From the IMG/VR virus record IMGVR_UViG_3300032006_000003, positions 1 to 64,000 of that record: DNA of 64,000 nucleotides. One strand, written 5' to 3'. The position numbers and the translations under genes were made by a program. Within the stretch, counting starts at the first letter, position 1; each line of letters starts with the position of its first letter. This stretch comes from a virus. The notes beneath the pieces are model-generated. The model saw only the letters and a program-made list of their open reading frames with translations, had not been told where the DNA came from and searched no databases. This document shows positions 48,921 to 59,157 of this stretch, one piece after another.

Positions 48921-49781
48921 CTACCACAAAGCCCTATTCTCTAAAGCCTCGTGTAATATTTGTGAATCTCGTATATCTTGAACATCCTTATAACCTTTAG
49001 GAATCTGTACAGTACTTACTATACACCTTTGGCTAAGAGTCGTCAAAACTTTTTCTGTAGCTTTTGAGCCTGCTTCATCGTTATCTAAACAAAGCACTAT
49101 CTCATTTGTTGGTAGCTGTAATAACTTTTCTTGTTGGACCCTAGATGCATTGGCTCCTAGAAGTGCTACAGACGTGTATCCATGTTGGTCAAGCCACATT
49201 GTATCTAAGCATCCCTCCGTTACGCAAATAAATGGTTGTGGAGTAACATGATTATTTCCAAATAAAACTTGCGACTTCTTTAAACCTTTGGAGTATAAAT
49301 ACTTCGGAGTCATATATAATCTTCTAGTGATCCATCCAACTACCTTCTTTCCCTCAAAAATAGGGATTACCAAACTATTCTCTAAATCAACTGCACACCT
49401 CCATTTACTTAATGTTTCTTTATTAAACTCTCTATTGAATATCCACTCAGGGACATATCCCATCTCATACGGAAATTCTACTTCAGACATCTCTACTATG
49501 TCAACATCTTCTTCAGTATCAAACATATTTAAATCAAATGTTAATTGTTTTGTTAAGAGTACTTCATCTATAGCATCCCATGATATCTTTAAATACTTGG
49601 CGAGAAATCCTTTTAACCCCCCTTGTCCACATCCTGCATGACAAATCCATACTCCTTTATCTAAATTAACTGAGAGTGATGGTTCTACGTCAGAATGAAA
49701 TGGGCAAGTCATGTTAAATTCATCACGATCTGCTGGAACATTAATTCCTGACTCTAATAGTACAGAGGCCCAATTTACCAT
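48921..49781 (-). CDS. DnaG-type DNA primase (zinc finger and TOPRIM), 286 aa
   Basis: CHC2-type zinc site: C26PFH29 ... C47HAGC51. TOPRIM: VTEGCLDTMWL and LCLDNDEAGSK. Shorter than bacterial DnaG, lacking a C-terminal helicase-binding domain. Makes RNA primers. TAATG-coupled to the small ribbon gene upstream. Confidence 0.85.
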   Translation of the reverse strand: MVNWASVLLESGINVPADRDEFNMTCPFHSDVEPSLSVNLDKGVWICHAGCGQGGLKGFLAKYLKISWDAIDEVLLTKQLTFDLNMFDTEEDVDIVEMSEVEFPYEMGYVPEWIFNREFNKETLSKWRCAVDLENSLVIPIFEGKKVVGWITRRLYMTPKYLYSKGLKKSQVLFGNNHVTPQPFICVTEGCLDTMWLDQHGYTSVALLGANASRVQQEKLLQLPTNEIVLCLDNDEAGSKATEKVLTTLSQRCIVSTVQIPKGYKDVQDIRDSQILHEALENRALW

Positions 49782-49963
49782 TACGCTTTTTTATCCTTCC
49801 TCAAGAAAAAGACTACCTCATTCTTATAACCACAATACGGGCAGGGTAGTGACCCTTGCTGAATATGTCCAACCGTTGCATCAATTCGTTGTCTACAACC
49901 CTTACATAATTTTGGTTTGCCTACTGCTACCCTACTCTTATCTAATAACCAATTCATAATCAT
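49781..49963 (-). CDS. Zinc-ribbon microprotein between helicase and primase, 60 aa
   Basis: CKGC and CPYCG pairs about 20 residues apart. GGAGGTAAG site. Its place suggests a replisome accessory or a detached ribbon. Function unknown. Confidence 0.65.
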   Translation of the reverse strand: MIMNWLLDKSRVAVGKPKLCKGCRQRIDATVGHIQQGSLPCPYCGYKNEVVFFLRKDKKA

Positions 49964-49973
49964 TACTTACCTC

Positions 49974-51209
49974 CTAATAATCCGGGTTTACTTCATAAAT
50001 CTCGCCTATATCTGGGTTCCAATGCATAACTGACGTTTCTACAAATGACTCAGCATCTCTGTATTTTTGGTATTGAATTAGCCTTCTAGTAGGCATATCT
50101 TCTACCTCGCACATTGAGAGTACTACATCAGACGCTCTTAGTAAAGCATCTCCAAATGCAACTTGGTCAGCTTGTGGGGGTCTATATATATCTGCCGCAT
50201 CTCTATTTGCTTGTGTAGCGGCTAACATGCTTACATCATTCGATGTACATAAGTTCTTTAATCCGTAAAATAATGCATGACTTTCTTCCCATGCTTGTCG
50301 TCTACCGTTTCCACTTTGAATTAAATATACACCATCAATCACTACAAAATCAGGAGAGTGTTTCCTAATTAAATTAGCAATAGAAGATAAGGTAATACCA
50401 TTTTGTCCTGCAATATGGTCACAAATTAATAGTGGTCTACCATCTAGTTCTTGTAAGAAAGTTTTATAGGCGTTTTCATCTATAGCTTCGCCACTTCGTA
50501 AGGCTCTATGCGAAAAGTTATACCCCATTATATTAGCCATAATTACGTCTGCTCGTAAACTAATTGCTGATAAGGGCATCTCCGTAGAAATTAATAAGGT
50601 TTTATATCCTTGAGAAGCTGCTACGGCAGCTGAATGTACCAATAACCAAGTCTTTCCAATAGAGGGTCGAGCAAAAACTGAAATCAATTCTCCCGACAAC
50701 CATCCAACACCTGTCTTATTAATAGCATCAAATATAGTAGGCATCCCTAAAATGCCTCCTTGAATATTTCGTTGAGCATTTCGGGCTTGCCACTCTTCAT
50801 ACCTAGTTAATGCGCCTGATCCATAAGGTACTACATCTTCATCATAAACTACACCAACATCATTCAATGCAGTTGTAATAGACGCATATGCTTTCTTAGG
50901 ATCATCTTGCAATAATGGTTTATTATCTTGAAAAACTCCTACAATCTGACGATATAGAACCTGTCGTTTAAAACTATCTAAAGTATACTCTAACTGTAAT
51001 GTTTGAGCCGCAGGGTCTAAGGTTGGAAAATTCTCTTGTAATATCTCAGGCGAAGGGAACTCTCCATAGTTATCAAAATGCCTAAGAAGAAATTCATATG
51101 CATCCCCATGAATTGCAAAATCTTTAGTTGTATACCTAAACTGTCGTAACGCTTTCGGACTTTCCAATCCAAATACTATTCCTGACTCAATAAACTCAAA
51201 GCTTTCCAC
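49974..51209 (-). CDS. DnaB-like replicative helicase, 411 aa
   Basis: RecA-fold C-terminal domain with Walker A ARPSIGKTW (180-188), ISTEMPL, FVVIDGVYLI (Walker B), and QANRDA. N-terminal helical domain shorter than in DnaB. GTG start after AAGGAGG. Unwinds DNA at the fork. Confidence 0.85.
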   Translation of the reverse strand: MESFEFIESGIVFGLESPKALRQFRYTTKDFAIHGDAYEFLLRHFDNYGEFPSPEILQENFPTLDPAAQTLQLEYTLDSFKRQVLYRQIVGVFQDNKPLLQDDPKKAYASITTALNDVGVVYDEDVVPYGSGALTRYEEWQARNAQRNIQGGILGMPTIFDAINKTGVGWLSGELISVFARPSIGKTWLLVHSAAVAASQGYKTLLISTEMPLSAISLRADVIMANIMGYNFSHRALRSGEAIDENAYKTFLQELDGRPLLICDHIAGQNGITLSSIANLIRKHSPDFVVIDGVYLIQSGNGRRQAWEESHALFYGLKNLCTSNDVSMLAATQANRDAADIYRPPQADQVAFGDALLRASDVVLSMCEVEDMPTRRLIQYQKYRDAESFVETSVMHWNPDIGEIYEVNPDY

Positions 51210-51212
51210 TAC

Positions 51213-51461
51213 TTACCTCCTTGTCGAAAAGACTTCTTCCATAAGGTTTCCTTCATTATCTTCCCCATATACAGAACATGTCAAGTAGTTAGATGCCTGT
51301 ATTCGGGCAATTAAGACAGCTTCTTTTAAATTTGTATGCTTTCCGAAGTCGGCAATCTCAGATAAATCTGTCTCAGCTAAAACTCTATAGTAAGTAGGTG
51401 TAGGTGTCAAGAGGCTCTTTTTAATCAGCGATCCCCGTTGCCCACGCTTCATGTAAGGCAT
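51213..51461 (-). CDS. Hypothetical protein, 82 aa
   Basis: GGAGGTA directly before ATGATG; the second ATG (51461) has the better spacing. Basic N-terminus, alpha/beta body. Overlaps the sigma-like gene by 41 bases. Not recognised. Confidence 0.6.
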   Translation of the reverse strand: MPYMKRGQRGSLIKKSLLTPTPTYYRVLAETDLSEIADFGKHTNLKEAVLIARIQASNYLTCSVYGEDNEGNLMEEVFSTRR

Positions 51462-51954
51462 CATTACCTCCAATTTTATTTTGAAGACTTTGACGTATTC
51501 GGTACGCTGAATCTTCAAGTTCATGAGAAATTTCTTCCATTGTTAATCCTTCTAAACGTAAAAAGACAAATCGTTGTTCTTTTAATGTTAAATCATACTG
51601 GTTTAATACATCTGCTATTTCAAATCGTTCCTTATCATCAGCAGCTTGTAAAAGGTTTAATATCTTTGTTGGTATAACTTCAGCATCTGTAATCTGATCT
51701 AAGCTATCTGAAATTACTTGTCGTTGGGCTTTTGAAATTAATGTTCGTAATGTATTTACCATTGCTGTATGTAAATAAGTATGGAATAAAACTCCTTTAT
51801 CTTCATTAAATCCTCGTGCTGCTTTAATAATTGCTATTCGTAACTCCTGTTCTAAATCTCCGTGATCCATACCGATTACAAAAGTATTCTGTAATAAGCG
51901 GTGTATCTTAGGTTCCCATTGTTTAATTAGATCATCATTTATCTCAATTGTCAT
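51421..51954 (-). CDS. Sigma-70-family-like factor, 177 aa
   Basis: Region-2-like segment (DLEQELRIAIIKAARGFNEDKGVLFHTYLHTAMVN...) and a region-4-like helix-turn-helix (LTLKEQRFVFLRLEGLTMEEISHELEDS). It could redirect host RNA polymerase, perhaps to the TAGTATAATA boxes. The start makes a TAATG overlap. Region 4 is slightly unusual (LEGLTMEEIS). Confidence 0.7.
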   Translation of the reverse strand: MTIEINDDLIKQWEPKIHRLLQNTFVIGMDHGDLEQELRIAIIKAARGFNEDKGVLFHTYLHTAMVNTLRTLISKAQRQVISDSLDQITDAEVIPTKILNLLQAADDKERFEIADVLNQYDLTLKEQRFVFLRLEGLTMEEISHELEDSAYRIRQSLQNKIGGNDALHEAWATGIAD

Positions 51955-52328
51955 TAGCCATCCCTCCATCCTCTATAAGTACATGAACGACTACAATAAA
52001 TATTCTTATAGCCGTATCTATAATTTTTTAATAATACATGTCGTTTACGATAAAACTTAACATGGCAAAACGAACATTCTACTTCAATATTAGTGTATTT
52101 AAATCGACACGCATTAGAGCAGAACTTTCTATTGTACCCATGAAGTATACTACAACCAGTACAGGTACGCAAATCTTTTTTAGCTTTTGGCACACATGTA
52201 ATTAAATCATTTTTCTGAAGTATATAGGATACATATTGTTTACTAACTCCTACTGTTTTTGCAATATCAATAGAAGGTAATAAAGGATACTTCTTACGTA
52301 ACCGTACAATCCTATTTTTAGCTTTCAT
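51954..52328 (-). CDS. Helix-turn-helix and double zinc-finger protein, 124 aa
   Basis: HTH at residues 19-38 (IDIAKTVGVSKQYVSYILQ). Three cysteine groups follow: CTGC, FCSNACRFKY, and ECSFCHVKF...YCSRSC. Looks like phage treble-clef fingers used in HNH-type nucleases, but no HNH motif is visible. Probably a DNA-binding regulator. Confidence 0.65.
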   Translation of the reverse strand: MKAKNRIVRLRKKYPLLPSIDIAKTVGVSKQYVSYILQKNDLITCVPKAKKDLRTCTGCSILHGYNRKFCSNACRFKYTNIEVECSFCHVKFYRKRHVLLKNYRYGYKNIYCSRSCTYRGWRDG

Positions 52329-55300
52329 TAGCTAGACTCTAATATCTCAATCCGTCTTTTTAATTCTTTTACGGCCCCAATAAGAGGGGCAATAAACTGT
52401 TCATAATTTAATGTTCTCATATTTGCTTCACTTACAGTTGAATTACCTGTAATCTCTCCTGTTGTTGGGTCTACAGTATCTCTAGTAATATCCGAAGTTT
52501 CTGCTGTGGGTATTTTAATTAGCCCTGACTTCGTTTTATCAATACTTAGTCCAGTTAAAACATCTTCAACTTCTTGAGCAACCAATCCATAATGTAGGAT
52601 ATCACCTCCATGCTTATTGAATTTGCGTGGGGTTAAAGCATTTATGAATGCTAATGAATCAGCATTTGTAAACTCGACTATATTAGATTTCAGTCGTGAA
52701 TCTGATCCAGTATTACCTCCGTTATAATATACATCCCCTGCAAAATAACCATCTTTCCATCTATAGCTATTTGTTCCCCAATCAGTATTCCCATTATTAA
52801 ATGCATTAACATGGTAATTAGTACTCATCCAGAAAAATAAATCATCAAAATAATTCTCGTATACGTACCCTGTTGTACTACGCAATCTATATTGATTACT
52901 ACCTCCATTATAAAAATAGATACTAGGTGAGTCTCCACTAACACCATAAAATTTTGCGTCATTACTATCTAATACATACCGAGAAACCCCAGAATTGGCG
53001 GAAGTTTGTATAGTTGTGCCTGTAATAGTCCCGCTAGTTATAGACCCTATATTAGCATTTATTGCCGATAACCCCGTAGTATTAAAAGAGGATGTATTAA
53101 TTTCAGCTGCTGTAATCTGACCAGAAGCTATCTCATTTACTGTAATAGCGTTAGCAGCTATTTGACCTGTATCAATTGTATTAGCCCTAATTTGTGTGGC
53201 TGTAAGAGAGCCAGTTGCTATCTGTACAGCATTTAATGTAGGTATCCTAGAGCCAAACGGAAGTATTGTTGGTGCATCTCCCCATCCATTTAAACTTGTT
53301 TGAACAGTAGCAAGCATTACTTTATTTGCTCCAATTGCATCTGAATATGTTGTTGAAGGAGTTGCCATACTATATGTTTGCCCATTAAGAAATCCGCTAC
53401 TTCCTGCATCTACATAGAAATAATAACCAGTATTCTGTGCCAAACTTGCTGCTACGCCCGCATTAATAGTACAGACTGTACCATCATCGAACTCTATTGA
53501 TCCGTTACCATTATTTGTTCCATTATCCCATTTTAATGCATTCCATGCCGTGCCTGTCCAACGTAAGTTAGTGGCCCACGGTTGAATATTCTTTGCAATT
53601 TCTGTAGCGGAAATTGATCCTGAAGTTATAATATTAGATGCAGCCATTTTATTTGCTGCTTGACCGGGAGAAGAGGCTCCAAAAATACCAAATTCTACTT
53701 CAGGGTCACCATAACGTACCCATAAAATACGAATTTTATTAGAACTCTCAACGTATGAAGCTTCAGCTTTTACTTGAAATTCTGACTTACTTACACTTGG
53801 ATCATAATAAACATAATATATTGTAGACCCGGATAAGGCGGTATTACTTAATTTAGCATAAGTATTTCCTGCTGCGATAGTTTCAGTTCCTGATGCACTA
53901 TATAATGTTCCTGTAGTCCATTCTAATCTATCACCCTTATTATTTCCACTAACTCCTGCTACAAATTCACCTGTTTCATATCTCCATCCTAATGTACCAA
54001 TACCTGTTTCTGCTTCAAGAGTATCTCCTCTTGCGGCATCAATAATTCCTGCAAATCCACTTTCTCCTCCGGGAACATTGAAAACATCTGTATCATTATT
54101 TTCACCTACAGTATGCCATGTTGAATCTGATTTACCAGCACCTTCCAGATATATAGTCTTTGTAACTAAGTGGTTTCCTTTTACGCCTTGAGCCAAATTT
54201 TCAACTCGTAAATCATCTCCTGCTCGTACAGGAATATAAATTCGGACATAATGATCGGCTCCCATTTCTGTATTTGTTGTCGCCTTGTTCATATTAATTG
54301 TAAGCGTAGTATCTGAAGCATATGCAGCTATTTGTCCATGCGCTACTTCAGTAGTGAAAGAAGCATCCGTACCATAAAATCTAGCTGTCATACCTACTCT
54401 AACTCCATACTCATTTATAGGTACGGTAGTTGAGCCATCTATATTTGTAAATCCCATTGTTCGTTGACGAGTTCCGCTACCACCCGGATTAGAACTAATT
54501 TGAATATCTAGATAGTAGTAGGGGCTTCTTGTAGTTGCGAAACTACCCCGTCTAATATCTTTTGTAGTCCGTCTTAATTTAGATAAAACAGCTTCTCGTA
54601 AACTATCTGGATGATCATCATTTCTATGCATCATTCTTACAGGTCTACGAACATTCCATGCGTTTAAAGCACGACCTTCATAAGCATGGGTAATGTTAGG
54701 AGAAGCATTAAATTTACAATAGGCTCCTGATGTATCTCCTCTAATATATACATAAGTATCGGTTCCAAAGTTATTTAAAGGGAAGGCTTTTCCTGCTCCA
54801 GTAGAGGTAGTAGTACTTGCGGCATCAGTATTTCTTACATCTGATACTAAAATATGTTCTATGCCAGCTTGAGTATTAACCCCCCCTGTTTCTACCGAAT
54901 TATATTGGATTGTGCCAACGTTTAAAGCTAAACAAGAACCGTCATTAGCATTAAAACTAGGAGTTCCTGACTCTGCTTTAAATACACTAAAGGTTTCAGC
55001 TGCTCCTGCACCCGCAACCTCATTATTTGAATCGGTACTAATTTTTTTAGCATTATGAGTCTTAAATCTTGGAAAACAAGCAAAGCTATTGCCAAGGGAA
55101 AGAGCGAAATCATAAGTATACCATAATTCAAAAATAGTAGTGGCTCGTATATCTTCTCGATCTGACTCTTCAGTAGCAAAGTCTGCGGCAGCCCCACCAG
55201 ATGTTTTAACATTTGATGAGGAGTTATCTCTTGCATTATAAGTTACTATTACGTGACTATTTAAATTCGTACTAGGATCAATAAAATCTGAATTCGGTAA

Positions 55301-56449
55301 CATAAGTCGTCGAGCGGGCAACGTAGTAGTCCCATCTCTGGGTTGTACTCCTTGTTCAACATATGAGTTAGATGTAGGGTCTGTTATAATTAAACCATTT
55401 GTTGCGAAGTTTGCTGATAGTGGTCGAGTTCCTCGTTTATGATAGTTAAATTCTTGTTTATGAGTTCCGCCATTTGGTAATATCCATGCCCGTTCAACCG
55501 TGGCTCCTATTAGATGGGTAGTAGCTTGGTTAAAAGTAGGTGGGTCAGTAGGTGTAATTCGAGTAGCAACTGTGAGTGTTGTACTATCAGGTATACCAGT
55601 AATTGTCATTTGTTCGGAGCCAATCACAATAGCATCAGAAGTAGCAAAGCCTATTGTAGATGCAACTGTTACTGTAGTAGCACTTGGACTAGCGGATAAT
55701 AATACTGTTAAACTTGTAGACTGATCGGGTTTTGGATACGTAAAATTAGGATCGACATAATAATCAAAACCAATATTTTCATAACGAGAAGTATTATGAG
55801 GATCATCCATAGCTATTTCGTTAATTGTTTGAAGAACAGATCGTTGTGAATGCTCTAATATTAAATTACTTTTAACATTTTCTATTGATAATTGATTACG
55901 AGATTTTGTAACTGTAGCACCACTTGTTCCTGTCGCAACATCGGTAACCCCTAAAATCTTACTATTAACACAATCTGTACTTTCAATTAAATATTCAATT
56001 TGTTTCTGTTTGGTATTAGCAAGACTATAGAGAATTCCTTGTTTCTTTTGAGGTAATACATCAACACCTAATTCTCTTGCAGGATAATCTCTTAATTCTC
56101 CTAATGCGTCATTAGCTACTAGTCTAATTGAATCTCCCCATTGTGCGTCCCATTTAGTGTCTGCTTCGTAACAATAGCCTGCAAAAACAATCATATGTGT
56201 TTCGTCATCAACTAATATAATAGGTTTAAATAAATTAAATTTATCTGTATATGGACCTGTACGACTATCTTCATCATCTACAAGTGATCTATCAGGCGCA
56301 CGATTTGAAATAGTAATAGTAGCAATTCTACCATTTCCTAAACTGTCTTCTAATTCAAGCCCGATAACAGCACTTGCATCATTGTTAGTTGTAACAGCTT
56401 CCCAACGTAAACTATTCCAATAATATAAATTTAATTTAGGGGCTGCCAT
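52328..56449 (-). CDS. Large tail protein with C-terminal peptidase S74 chaperone, 1373 aa
   Basis: N-terminal 400 residues: baseplate or hub-like beta domain. Middle: Gly/Ser/Thr-rich with ladder repeats (IATGSLTATQI...ANTIDTGQI...ANAIT). C-terminal 125 residues: S74 intramolecular chaperone, with SDSRLKSNI (Ser about 1249) and GLVAQEVEDVL, which folds and cuts itself from a trimeric fibre. Binds host surface. Next to tape measure and other tail genes. Confidence 0.85.
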   Translation of the reverse strand: MAAPKLNLYYWNSLRWEAVTTNNDASAVIGLELEDSLGNGRIATITISNRAPDRSLVDDEDSRTGPYTDKFNLFKPIILVDDETHMIVFAGYCYEADTKWDAQWGDSIRLVANDALGELRDYPARELGVDVLPQKKQGILYSLANTKQKQIEYLIESTDCVNSKILGVTDVATGTSGATVTKSRNQLSIENVKSNLILEHSQRSVLQTINEIAMDDPHNTSRYENIGFDYYVDPNFTYPKPDQSTSLTVLLSASPSATTVTVASTIGFATSDAIVIGSEQMTITGIPDSTTLTVATRITPTDPPTFNQATTHLIGATVERAWILPNGGTHKQEFNYHKRGTRPLSANFATNGLIITDPTSNSYVEQGVQPRDGTTTLPARRLMLPNSDFIDPSTNLNSHVIVTYNARDNSSSNVKTSGGAAADFATEESDREDIRATTIFELWYTYDFALSLGNSFACFPRFKTHNAKKISTDSNNEVAGAGAAETFSVFKAESGTPSFNANDGSCLALNVGTIQYNSVETGGVNTQAGIEHILVSDVRNTDAASTTTSTGAGKAFPLNNFGTDTYVYIRGDTSGAYCKFNASPNITHAYEGRALNAWNVRRPVRMMHRNDDHPDSLREAVLSKLRRTTKDIRRGSFATTRSPYYYLDIQISSNPGGSGTRQRTMGFTNIDGSTTVPINEYGVRVGMTARFYGTDASFTTEVAHGQIAAYASDTTLTINMNKATTNTEMGADHYVRIYIPVRAGDDLRVENLAQGVKGNHLVTKTIYLEGAGKSDSTWHTVGENNDTDVFNVPGGESGFAGIIDAARGDTLEAETGIGTLGWRYETGEFVAGVSGNNKGDRLEWTTGTLYSASGTETIAAGNTYAKLSNTALSGSTIYYVYYDPSVSKSEFQVKAEASYVESSNKIRILWVRYGDPEVEFGIFGASSPGQAANKMAASNIITSGSISATEIAKNIQPWATNLRWTGTAWNALKWDNGTNNGNGSIEFDDGTVCTINAGVAASLAQNTGYYFYVDAGSSGFLNGQTYSMATPSTTYSDAIGANKVMLATVQTSLNGWGDAPTILPFGSRIPTLNAVQIATGSLTATQIRANTIDTGQIAANAITVNEIASGQITAAEINTSSFNTTGLSAINANIGSITSGTITGTTIQTSANSGVSRYVLDSNDAKFYGVSGDSPSIYFYNGGSNQYRLRSTTGYVYENYFDDLFFWMSTNYHVNAFNNGNTDWGTNSYRWKDGYFAGDVYYNGGNTGSDSRLKSNIVEFTNADSLAFINALTPRKFNKHGGDILHYGLVAQEVEDVLTGLSIDKTKSGLIKIPTAETSDITRDTVDPTTGEITGNSTVSEANMRTLNYEQFIAPLIGAVKELKRRIEILESS

Positions 56450-57262
56450 TTATAAATAACCTTCTCGTGAACGGGAAACTAATTGCATTGTAAAATCCCA
56501 CCTATCTTCTTTAGCAGCATTTAATTGAAATCGTGCCTGTTGAATGGCTACTTGATAAATACCACCACCTGTTGAACCATGTGTATGCGAACCAGAGCCA
56601 TGAGTATGTGTTAATAATTCATGGTGTTCGGCGGCTCCGACTTCTAACTCTAAATTTATATCGTTTTCCGCAACTAATGTATATATATGATCCTCTAATT
56701 TATTTTTATATGGAATATAGTAATTTAAAGTTTGCCCCGTATGTTCTACAACAGAAGCATTAGCATAATTACTTTGAAATCCACTAGTTACGGTTATATT
56801 ACCCGGTCTTACTGCAAGATCAGGATTACCTTTGGCGGGAGCAATTGAACTTATAGTTCTTGGATTTGATGTATCTCCATTAATAATAATCGAGTAGCCT
56901 ACTTGAAGTCCATTAACATTTGCTACAGAGCATGTTACACCAGTTCCAGACGCTGCTGTAAGGGTAGTCGCTACATGTTTATTTGTATGGGGAATAATTT
57001 CCATTCCTTCAAAATCAATTACGCTATCTCCTCCTGTTTTAGTAGTATTTGTATTAACTGATGACCCATCAACTATTCCAGTTAAGGTAATTGATGGACG
57101 AAACATACCAATATCTAGTAGTATTGGGGATAGTCGTGCTACTGGAATTTGAATGGGTGTCTTTGTAACTTGAACAGCTACATCAGAACATTTTAATGCG
57201 TAACGTATTTTAGTTGCTAATGCATGAGGACCATTTCTAAATAAAACTGCTATATCTGCCAT
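56450..57262 (-). CDS. Tail protein, possible distal tail component, 270 aa
   Basis: Located between tape measure and S74 tail protein, where distal tail proteins lie. Beta-rich, with TGVTCSVANVNGLQVGYSIIING and a Gly/His-rich end (HGSGSHTHGS). Family not recognised. GGAGAA site. Confidence 0.6.
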   Translation of the reverse strand: MADIAVLFRNGPHALATKIRYALKCSDVAVQVTKTPIQIPVARLSPILLDIGMFRPSITLTGIVDGSSVNTNTTKTGGDSVIDFEGMEIIPHTNKHVATTLTAASGTGVTCSVANVNGLQVGYSIIINGDTSNPRTISSIAPAKGNPDLAVRPGNITVTSGFQSNYANASVVEHTGQTLNYYIPYKNKLEDHIYTLVAENDINLELEVGAAEHHELLTHTHGSGSHTHGSTGGGIYQVAIQQARFQLNAAKEDRWDFTMQLVSRSREGYL

Positions 57263-57271
57263 TAAATTCTC

Positions 57272-58936
57272 CTATCTTAATACGTTACTGGCATCTACTT
57301 CAACTCTATGCCCCGCCGCAATTAATTCCGTATAATGATTAAAAGATTCTGCCCAAGACATTTGATAATATTGTTCAGGACCATGTCCCATCGGACCTCC
57401 GAATTGTACTGTAAATGTTACGTTACCGGGTGTAACCTCACCTCCCGGAACCCACGGTTTTTGTCCTGAACCTACATATTTCCAGATATTTGCCATAGAC
57501 GCTACGCCCAAATCTCCTGTCCCTCCAAAGGCCATTCTCCATGCCATATCCCATATACCTGATTCTTTATTTATACCTTCTATACCTACTTCTGTACCAG
57601 CAAAACTTTGCATTTGATTCATGAATTTACCAGCCCAATTCTGCATATAATTTGGATCATTTAACTTTTCAGGAGTTAACAGTTGAAATTGGCGATTTAA
57701 TTCATCTTGCATTCCTGCATAAGCACCGCCAAGACCTATCATCGCTGGAAGTAACGCCATCATCATCATAGGACTTCGTGATTTACCAAAGGCGATATCA
57801 GTTGCTCCTTCCGCATAACGTAAAAATTTCATGGCTTGTAGGGAATCGACCATGTCTACTCGACCTTCAGGAACACCAGCAGCTTGTATTGCATCAGCTA
57901 TTAGCTTTCTTTCATGTTGATCTGCCAACCATTCCTTACCAATTTTATATGCACCGCCCATTATTGCGAAAACTTGTCCTGCCCTTCCTAATTTAGCTAA
58001 TGCTCCTGCTCCTGCTTTTGTATAAATATTAACTCTCTTCCCCTCAATTTCTCTAAAACCTAGCGAATAATCTCTTGCTTGTTTAGTTAAATTGGCTAAA
58101 CCCGCAGGAATTTTGCCTCCCATAATAGCTTTTTGACTTAGTCCGCCCCATGAAGCTACTTTTCGTCCTGTATCCGCTATACTAGTCACAACTTTCCCAA
58201 CTCTACCTGATTTACCTACATCCCCAGCAGCATCCGCAGTAGCAGAGGCCGCTTTCCCTAATCCGGGAGAAGCTGCCCATTTCAATGCTCCCCACCCTAA
58301 TCCAATAGCAAGCGGAGCGATTTTAAAAGAAAGTTTTCGCATCATAGCCAAGGCGATTATTCCACCAATCGTGGACCAACCGGGATGATCTCCCATCCAT
58401 TCAGTTATGCCTGCTACTAGACCTTTAGCAAACCCTAGTCCATGATCGTCCATCCAACCCTGCATCTTCTGACTAAGAATTTCCATTCCTGATTCCCAAC
58501 CGCCCGCAAAAACAGTTCTTAACCAATTCCACAGAGGAGTTAATATTTCGACTAGCCGATCAATTTTTTTCTGCGCCCAATCTGCAACAACAGGAACTTT
58601 ACTTGCAAGCCATTGCATAGCAGGAATTAAAATAGGCATTAATGGAGCCAACATAACGTCAACCATTGCTCCAAAAATTTGGAATAAAGAACCTACATAG
58701 CTAGTAAAAATCTGAGATTGTTTTAACATAGACTTTAAACTGACTTCAATTCCCATCTGTTTAAAGAAGCCTGTTAAAGGAGGAACACGGTTTTGTATTT
58801 CTCTCTGTACATTTTTAAGTCCAGCCTGTATTTCGGCTGGCATGTCACCGGGAACTGCTGGGGACCCACCACCGTTGGCGACCGCCGCAGCCCCTTCGGA
58901 CTGAAACTTAATAAAATACGTTGCACCTGATGCCAT
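57272..58936 (-). CDS. Tape-measure-like protein, 554 aa
   Basis: Follows the chaperone frameshift pair, as expected. Helical and hydrophobic stretches (MVDVMLAPLMPILIPAMQWLA), many Ala/Gly/Trp. Short for a tape measure, so the tail may be short (about 80 nm if 1.5 angstrom per residue holds). ATG overlaps the frameshift stop as TAATG. Confidence 0.75.
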   Translation of the reverse strand: MASGATYFIKFQSEGAAAVANGGGSPAVPGDMPAEIQAGLKNVQREIQNRVPPLTGFFKQMGIEVSLKSMLKQSQIFTSYVGSLFQIFGAMVDVMLAPLMPILIPAMQWLASKVPVVADWAQKKIDRLVEILTPLWNWLRTVFAGGWESGMEILSQKMQGWMDDHGLGFAKGLVAGITEWMGDHPGWSTIGGIIALAMMRKLSFKIAPLAIGLGWGALKWAASPGLGKAASATADAAGDVGKSGRVGKVVTSIADTGRKVASWGGLSQKAIMGGKIPAGLANLTKQARDYSLGFREIEGKRVNIYTKAGAGALAKLGRAGQVFAIMGGAYKIGKEWLADQHERKLIADAIQAAGVPEGRVDMVDSLQAMKFLRYAEGATDIAFGKSRSPMMMMALLPAMIGLGGAYAGMQDELNRQFQLLTPEKLNDPNYMQNWAGKFMNQMQSFAGTEVGIEGINKESGIWDMAWRMAFGGTGDLGVASMANIWKYVGSGQKPWVPGGEVTPGNVTFTVQFGGPMGHGPEQYYQMSWAESFNHYTELIAAGHRVEVDASNVLR

Positions 58937-59157
58937 TAACGCATACTCCTTGCTTGCTGTTGCTGTTGACGTTCCTCTATTGCTAGTTCAACGCCTAATA
59001 TAACTGCGATATCCGTTTCTCCTAGTTCCTCTATCTTATCCCACGGAATACCTAATCTCAACAATTTTAGTATTACCGTCCAATACTGAAATACTAAGCC
59101 CTCAGTTTGAGAAGTTCCTTGTACTCCCGCAAGAAAAACTAGGACTCGTCTTTTAAA
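58936..59157 (-). CDS. Tail assembly chaperone T extension, reached by -1 frameshift
   Basis: Open frame without start codon directly after the chaperone, in the -1 frame. After the TTTAAAA slip, 71 residues continue (AGA CGA GTC ...) with LVFQYWTVILKLLRLGIPW and a Gln-rich, basic end, and stop at the tape-measure ATG. The fused product would be 210 residues. Same plan as lambda gpG-GT. Confidence 0.8.
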   Translation of the reverse strand, partial: FKRRVLVFLAGVQGTSQTEGLVFQYWTVILKLLRLGIPWDKIEELGETDIAVILGVELAIEERQQQQQARSMR

